DNA of 64,000 nucleotides. Origin: Microvirga pakistanensis (GTDB lineage: Bacteria > Pseudomonadota > Alphaproteobacteria > Rhizobiales > Beijerinckiaceae). Location of the stretch: NCBI RefSeq assembly GCF_004458765.1, contig NZ_SPJX01000187.1, positions 310,001 through 374,000 on the forward strand. Reading direction: 5' to 3'. This document shows positions 60,239 to 64,000 of the stretch, one piece after another. How positions within the stretch are numbered: position 1 is the stretch's first letter; the number at the start of each line of letters is the position of its first letter. The notes under the pieces are model-generated. The model did not search any database, had not been told where the DNA came from, and was given only the letters and a program-made list of their open reading frames with translations. The position numbers and the translations under genes were made by a program.

Positions 60239-61324
60239 TTATGGAACTGTGTCCGAAGTATTCGAGGTATCTGTTGCGCTCTGTGTTAGAAGTCTGTCGA
60301 TGGCTCGGATCAAACGATCTACATGGACGGGGAAGTCAGGACCTCTGCCCAGTACGGCTGCTTGGCGGTGCAGGAGGCCTTGAAGCTTCTCAGGCAGCTG
60401 ATCTGCCTGCGGCATGATCGCACCTTCTACCAGCACTGGAATGACCGGGATCTTACGCTGTAGCGCGGTCTCAACCTCGATGCGAACCCAGTCGCTCTCA
60501 TCCATGATCCGCGGAGGCTTGCCTCTGCGCCTACCAATCCAGCGTGGCCCGATGATAGCAAGCAGAACGTTGCATCCGTTGAGGACCTCTTGGAGATGCT
60601 CGCGGAAGTCTATGCCTACTGGGATGCTATCAACGTCAATAAAGATACCCTCAGCTCCATAGCGCCGGGCCAGCCAGTCGTAGATTCGATCGGTAGTTAT
60701 CGGTACGTCTTTTCGACGGTAGGAGAGGACGATCTTGAGGTTCGAACGCAACAAGGAATTGGCTTTCCCGAACGTTTGGTGATCGGATCGATCAAGCCTT
60801 TGTGTCTGACCGTCTCGAACCTCGGTCAGATTGTTGTCTTCAGGCATGACTTTAGACGACAATTTCTTGGGCAAGCTCACCTCATTTGGCTCTGCCCTGT
60901 CTAACTCTGCCCTGCCCAGCTCTGCCTTGGGTAAGACTTCCCCAGCCAGATTCGTCCCGCTGAGGTCCACCCCGTCCAGGTTCGCCCCGATCAGTTTCGC
61001 CTTGGTGAGGTCCGCCCCGATCAGTTTCGCCTTGGTGAGGTTCGCCCCGATCAGTTTCGCCCCGGTTAGATTCGCCCTGATCAATATCGCCCAGAGCAGG
61101 TCCGCCCCGGTTAGATTCGTCCAGAGTAGGTCCGCCCCAGTCAGGTTCACGTCGATTAGGTTCGCCCTAGTCAGGTCCGCCCCGCTCAGGTCCGCCTCAA
61201 TTAGGTCCGCGCCAGCCAGATCCGCCCCGCTGAGGTCCGGCCGAACGAAAGGATTTTTGGTACGCCATACATTCCACGCCTCGACGCCCTTCCTAAGCCG
61301 GGCAACGTGCTTCTTGTTGGCCAT
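60239..61324 (-). CDS. Pentapeptide-repeat protein with C-terminal TIR domain
   Basis: A 361-residue protein. Residues 1-29 carry a conserved start, HVARLRKGVEAWNVWR; residues 30-145 are about 23 pentapeptide repeats of the A(D/N)LxG type forming a right-handed beta-helix; 146-194 is a charged linker; 196-345 is a TIR domain (KIVLSYRRKD, IFIDVDSIPVGIDFREHL, LLAIIGPRWI). Glu283 in DWVRIEVETAL occupies the place of the catalytic Glu of NAD-cleaving TIR domains. ATG 61324 has GGAG 8 bases upstream and matches the start of the neighbouring gene. NADase activity and a defence role are inferences from the family. Confidence 0.85.
   Translation of the reverse strand: MANKKHVARLRKGVEAWNVWRTKNPFVRPDLSGADLAGADLIEADLSGADLTRANLIDVNLTGADLLWTNLTGADLLWAILIRANLTGAKLIGANLTKAKLIGADLTKAKLIGANLDGVDLSGTNLAGEVLPKAELGRAELDRAEPNEVSLPKKLSSKVMPEDNNLTEVRDGQTQRLDRSDHQTFGKANSLLRSNLKIVLSYRRKDVPITTDRIYDWLARRYGAEGIFIDVDSIPVGIDFREHLQEVLNGCNVLLAIIGPRWIGRRRGKPPRIMDESDWVRIEVETALQRKIPVIPVLVEGAIMPQADQLPEKLQGLLHRQAAVLGRGPDFPVHVDRLIRAIDRLLTQSATDTSNTSDTVP
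60944..61240. repeat. 15-base-period tandem repeat coding for pentapeptides (TIR gene)
   Basis: Some 20 imperfect 15-base units on the GGTxCGCCCCGxTxA pattern (plus-strand reading). The DNA repetition is strongest here, with neighbouring units nearly identical at 61005-61075, which points to recent unit duplication by slippage or recombination. Confidence 0.75.
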
Positions 61325-61445
61325 ACAAGCACTCCGGGTCCGAACCAGCCTATCCTGCGCTGAAGGCACTGGTTCGGCAATGGAGCCGCTGTTCGCTCAT
61401 TCCCTCCCTCATCCAAAGCAAGGGGAGAGGTGAGGGCTTGCGCGC
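61325..61445 (-). promoter_or_regulatory. Intergenic leader of the TIR gene, homologous to that of its neighbour
   Basis: The first ~75 bases before the ATG match the DNA before the adjacent pentapeptide gene at about three quarters of positions (for example GCACAGGAT versus GCGCAGGAT and AACAGCGG). This makes a common, duplicated promoter/leader likely. No -10/-35 pair is certain. Confidence 0.45.
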
Positions 61446-62846
61446 CTAATTGGCTCCTGGTCGCAGTTCGATAGCCCTGCGTTCAGCGGGTTCAATTACC
61501 CGCTCGCCGATCTCGGCGATGAGCTGATCCTGTGTCTCGTAGCGGTGGAGCGGCAGGACCCAAGGATAGCGTCTGAAGTGCTCGAACATACCGTACTCAC
61601 CGCTCCCTTCCAGCAGGAGAGGCTGCACAGGAACAGACGGTAGGTCAGGCACGATGACACTGAGTTCTTGCGGGATGCTCCTGGCATCCGTGATGTCCGC
61701 CACCACGAAGCGTGCCATGCGAGCGAGCAGGGAAATGGTTTCGGTAATGTCCCGGCTGGCGGGCTTGTCGAAATCGAATAAGATTGGGAGGTAATCGCGT
61801 CGACGCAACTCCTCGCGTAGAGCATCAAGAACAACTTTGCGTTCTTCTGTGAAGCGGCCAAGGATCAGGACCGCCTTAGATGTAATGGTATCGATGACGT
61901 CGCGGATTTTATGGTTGTGGAGTAGTAGGTAAACGAATTGCGCAACCTCAATGTTGTCGACGGTGATCTCGGGCTCATCCCGGCCGGTGATAATTAAGTT
62001 TTGCTGAACGACCCCGTCTGTTTTTAGTCCCCAAGCAGATATGCCGTAGATTAGACAGCCGGTGAGATTGGCTTTCGTGAAAGTCGTTCCAATTAGAACT
62101 GCTTTCGTCAGAGTTGCCTCGGTTAAGTTGGCACTAGTGAGGTCCGCCTCACTAAGGTCTGCCCTTCTGAGGATGGCTCTGCCGAGGCTGGCGTTGGTTA
62201 AGTTCGCGGCGCGCAGGTCGGCCTCTGTAAAATCTGCTTCAATGAGATTGGCGCCACAGAGGTTTGCAGCCTTGAGCTGTGCATACCCAAAATCCGCCTT
62301 CTGAAGGCGTGCATGACTGAGATTTGCGTTGCTGAGGTTCGCTCGGAGAAAAATTGCTCCACGTAAATCAGCATGACTTAAGTTTAGGCCAGAAAGATCA
62401 GCTTCCCAGAACAGCACCCGTCCAAAGATCGCCTTTTTGAAAACCGCCCCACGGAGGTCCGCTTTCCTAAAATCGACTTCGTCAAGGATAGTGGAGTTAA
62501 ACTTTGTTCTTCCGAGTTCTGTTGCGCTGAGGTTTGTCCCACAAAGGTATGATTGAGAGAGATCTGCTCTATAGAGATTTGCGTCCCGGAGACTCGCCCC
62601 GCTAAGATTTGCCCCAACGAGACTTGCGTTATACATATGTGCGCCAAGGAGACGGGCTTGGCTTAGGTCGGACTTACAGAGGTTCGTGCCGCTGAGATTA
62701 GCAACGTTAAGATTGGCCCCTCGAAGATCCGCCTGACAGAGGTTTGCCTCACTGAGATCTGGATTGACGTCAGGATTTTCATCACGCCACGCATTCCAAG
62801 CCTCTACCCCCTGCTCAAGCCGAGCAACATGCTCCTCTTTGGCCAT
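61446..62846 (-). CDS. Pentapeptide-repeat protein with C-terminal Rossmann-like domain
   Basis: A 466-residue protein. The first 30 residues (HVARLEQGVEAWNAWRDENP) closely match the TIR neighbour. Residues 30-265 are about 45 pentapeptide units; these are more diverged than in the neighbour. Residues 323-450 form a separate alpha/beta domain: SKAVLILGRFTEERKVVLD, FDFDKPASRD, RFVVADITDARSIPQEL and MFEHFRRYPWVL. I know this block from other pentapeptide proteins, where it is unassigned; the ADITDxxSIPxEL motif recalls TIR or deoxyribosyltransferase-like folds. GGAG lies 8 bases before ATG 62846. It is upstream of the TIR gene on the same strand. Confidence 0.8.
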   Translation of the reverse strand: MAKEEHVARLEQGVEAWNAWRDENPDVNPDLSEANLCQADLRGANLNVANLSGTNLCKSDLSQARLLGAHMYNASLVGANLSGASLRDANLYRADLSQSYLCGTNLSATELGRTKFNSTILDEVDFRKADLRGAVFKKAIFGRVLFWEADLSGLNLSHADLRGAIFLRANLSNANLSHARLQKADFGYAQLKAANLCGANLIEADFTEADLRAANLTNASLGRAILRRADLSEADLTSANLTEATLTKAVLIGTTFTKANLTGCLIYGISAWGLKTDGVVQQNLIITGRDEPEITVDNIEVAQFVYLLLHNHKIRDVIDTITSKAVLILGRFTEERKVVLDALREELRRRDYLPILFDFDKPASRDITETISLLARMARFVVADITDARSIPQELSVIVPDLPSVPVQPLLLEGSGEYGMFEHFRRYPWVLPLHRYETQDQLIAEIGERVIEPAERRAIELRPGAN

Positions 62847-63167
62847 GGAAATCTCCGGATCCGATCTGGCTCATCCTGTGCTAAAGGCACGGGCTCAGCA
62901 ACGGGACCGCTGTTCATTTCCCATCCAGAGTAAGGCACGATAGTGGGGTAGGGAGATCGGCCCGCGTCATGACCCGGCTGGGAAGTGGGTAACATTTCTT
63001 CGGCATTCGGTAGCAAACGCCACCGGAATTCTGTGGCCTCTTCCCGAGATGTTCTCCGGCCAATTCGGCTGGATTGCTCCAGAGCGCCTATCTGGTATTG
63101 CGTTCCGTTCCATGACCAGGCATCCAGCTCGGCGCGAGGATCGACCGACCACTTGAGGAGAATTCCA
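62847..63167. promoter_or_regulatory. Divergent region between the pentapeptide pair and the phosphotransferase gene
   Basis: 320 bases without a recognised gene. The left ~75 bases are homologous to the leader of the TIR gene. Within them ATG 62917 opens a 37-residue minus-strand frame (MNSGPVAEPVPLAQDEPDR...) that overlaps the start of the pentapeptide gene in another frame. GAGGAG at 63155-63160 is the ribosome site for the phosphotransferase gene. Confidence 0.45.
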
Positions 63168-64000
63168 ATGGGCGCGCATGCCGCCTTGCCGGCGCTGGTC
63201 GGAGAGGTCCTGGGGGCGTGGAGCCTGACTCCTGACGGCTCTCTGATGACCACTCCTTCCAGTTGGGTTCTTCCGGTCAGGCATGAAGGTTCGCCCGCGA
63301 TGCTGAAGGTCGCGCGCATTCCCGACGAGCAGGCAGGCTACCGTCTCATGACGTGGTGGGAAGGCCATGGTGCCGCCAAGGTCTTCGCCTCGTCTGCGAG
63401 TGCCCTGCTCATGGAACGGGCCACAGGCGCCAGCGATCTCGCGCAGATGGCCTGGTCTGGCCAGGATGACGAAGCCTGCCGGATCCTGTGCGATACAGCG
63501 TCTACGTTGCATGCACTTCGGCGCCGTCCACTTCCGGAGTTGCACCCGTTGGAAATCTGGTTCCAGCCGCTCTTCCAGCTTGCCCCGGCACACACGGCAC
63601 TTGCGCCCGCAGCCGACATCGCGCGCCAGCTTCTGGCTGCTCCGAACGCCGTCGTTCCGCTCCACGGCGACCTGCACCACGAGAATGTCCTCGACTTCGG
63701 CGATCGAGGATGGTTGGCGATCGACCCACATGGGCTGTTAGGCGAACGAACGTTCGACTATGCCAACATTTTCACGAACCCCGATCTCAGCGATCCCAGC
63801 CGGCCGCTCGCCACTCTGCCAGGGCGCTTGGAAGCCCGGCTGGACGTTGTGATCAGCGCGACGGGGATCGAACCCCAACGGCTCCTTGCTTGGATCGTCG
63901 CGTGGACAGGGTTGTCGGCAGCTTGGTTCATAGACGACGGCGATGACAAGGGTGCTGCAACCGACTTCGCGATCAACGCAATGGCTCAGAGTCTGCTCAG
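63168..64000 (+). CDS. Aminoglycoside 6-phosphotransferase-like kinase (3' end outside window)
   Basis: Reads from ATG 63168 to the window end without a stop; 277 residues are seen, close to the full length of the APH(6)/StrB family. ATP-site lysine in AMLKVAR (residue 47), catalytic loop HGDLHHEN (166-173) and metal motif AIDPHGLLGE (Asp186), followed by the family segment FDYANIFTNPD and a C-terminal WIVAWTGLSAAWF. GAGGAG 7 bases upstream. Family members phosphorylate streptomycin or similar (including hydroxyurea kinases). It lies on the island, divergent from the pentapeptide pair. Substrate not known. Confidence 0.85.
   Translation, partial: MGAHAALPALVGEVLGAWSLTPDGSLMTTPSSWVLPVRHEGSPAMLKVARIPDEQAGYRLMTWWEGHGAAKVFASSASALLMERATGASDLAQMAWSGQDDEACRILCDTASTLHALRRRPLPELHPLEIWFQPLFQLAPAHTALAPAADIARQLLAAPNAVVPLHGDLHHENVLDFGDRGWLAIDPHGLLGERTFDYANIFTNPDLSDPSRPLATLPGRLEARLDVVISATGIEPQRLLAWIVAWTGLSAAWFIDDGDDKGAATDFAINAMAQSLL

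Noticed and set aside
60944..61240. Possible CRISPR array from the short direct repeats
   Set aside because: The period is 15 bases with no unique spacers, and each unit encodes a pentapeptide; it is a coding repeat.
60831..61433. A plus-strand frame of repetitive Ser/Ala/Phe/Arg/Pro peptide
   Set aside because: It is the reverse reading of the pentapeptide repeats in the TIR gene, so the repetition is inherited from the other strand.
58421..64000. Second att site as a copy of the tRNA-Phe 3' end
   Set aside because: I looked for the T-loop/acceptor sequence (GATTCCGCCCCTGGGC) again in the island part and did not see it; the right end is probably outside the window.

Overview
This 64 kb window looks like a chromosomal segment from a high-GC alphaproteobacterium of the order Hyphomicrobiales, probably near Microvirga or Methylobacterium. 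That placement is inferred from the gene content (PleC-like kinase beside glnE, DUF2865 protein, TIGR02281 aspartic protease, class II DAHP synthase, paired tRNA-linked housekeeping genes) and from two families of intergenic palindromes typical of this order. No database search was possible.

Layout. 1-8.5 kb: the 3' part of glnE, a PAS/histidine kinase of PleC type, aminopeptidase N and a glyoxalase. 8.5-15 kb: a tightly packed purine-catabolism operon, xdhA-xdhB-xdhC-guaD with 4-base start/stop overlaps, followed by an orphan ureE with a very long histidine tail and by ybaK. 15-22.5 kb: a small repeat-bearing secreted protein, dusA, a decayed ADYC-type remnant, a DUF1289/aspartic protease pair, cobS diverging from cobT, a coupled thermonuclease, a LysE remnant, a uracil-DNA glycosylase-like protein, an enoyl-CoA hydratase and a small membrane protein. 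22.5-32.4 kb: a caspase-fold protein without its catalytic dyad, a beta-hydroxyacid dehydrogenase, a solute-binding protein, moaA (the cofactor pathway needed by XdhB), an L,D-transpeptidase, tRNA-Val(CAC), gph, rpiA and several small secreted proteins. 32.4-41.2 kb: tctCBA citrate-type uptake, glutathione reductase, DAHP synthase, a 27-residue membrane peptide and nadE. 41.4-58.3 kb: gltX, an ABC-2 exporter, DUF2865, creA, cysS, a GNAT-cimA pair, a LOG-family hydrolase, a LysM protein, an Atm1-type ABC exporter, psd-pssA, maf and yacG.

From 58.3 kb the character changes. A tRNA-Phe(GAA) is followed by a tyrosine integrase that appears to have lost its 5' end, then about 700 bases of degraded and less GC-rich DNA. 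Next come two adjacent pentapeptide-repeat genes and, facing away from them, an aminoglycoside 6-phosphotransferase-like gene that runs off the end. This is the left edge of an integrated island.

The most interesting candidate is the pentapeptide pair. Both proteins begin with the same ~30-residue motif and a pentapeptide solenoid. One ends in a TIR domain that keeps the probable catalytic glutamate; the other ends in a different Rossmann-like domain. Their upstream DNA is also homologous, so the pair looks like a duplicated sensor module fitted with two different effectors. A role in phage defence or NAD-linked signalling is inferred from the TIR domain and the island setting and is not shown by the sequence alone.

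Intergenic DNA is rich in dispersed palindromes: at least eight copies of a family built on GTCATGGCCGG-type inverted repeats and several copies of an AGCATCG family.
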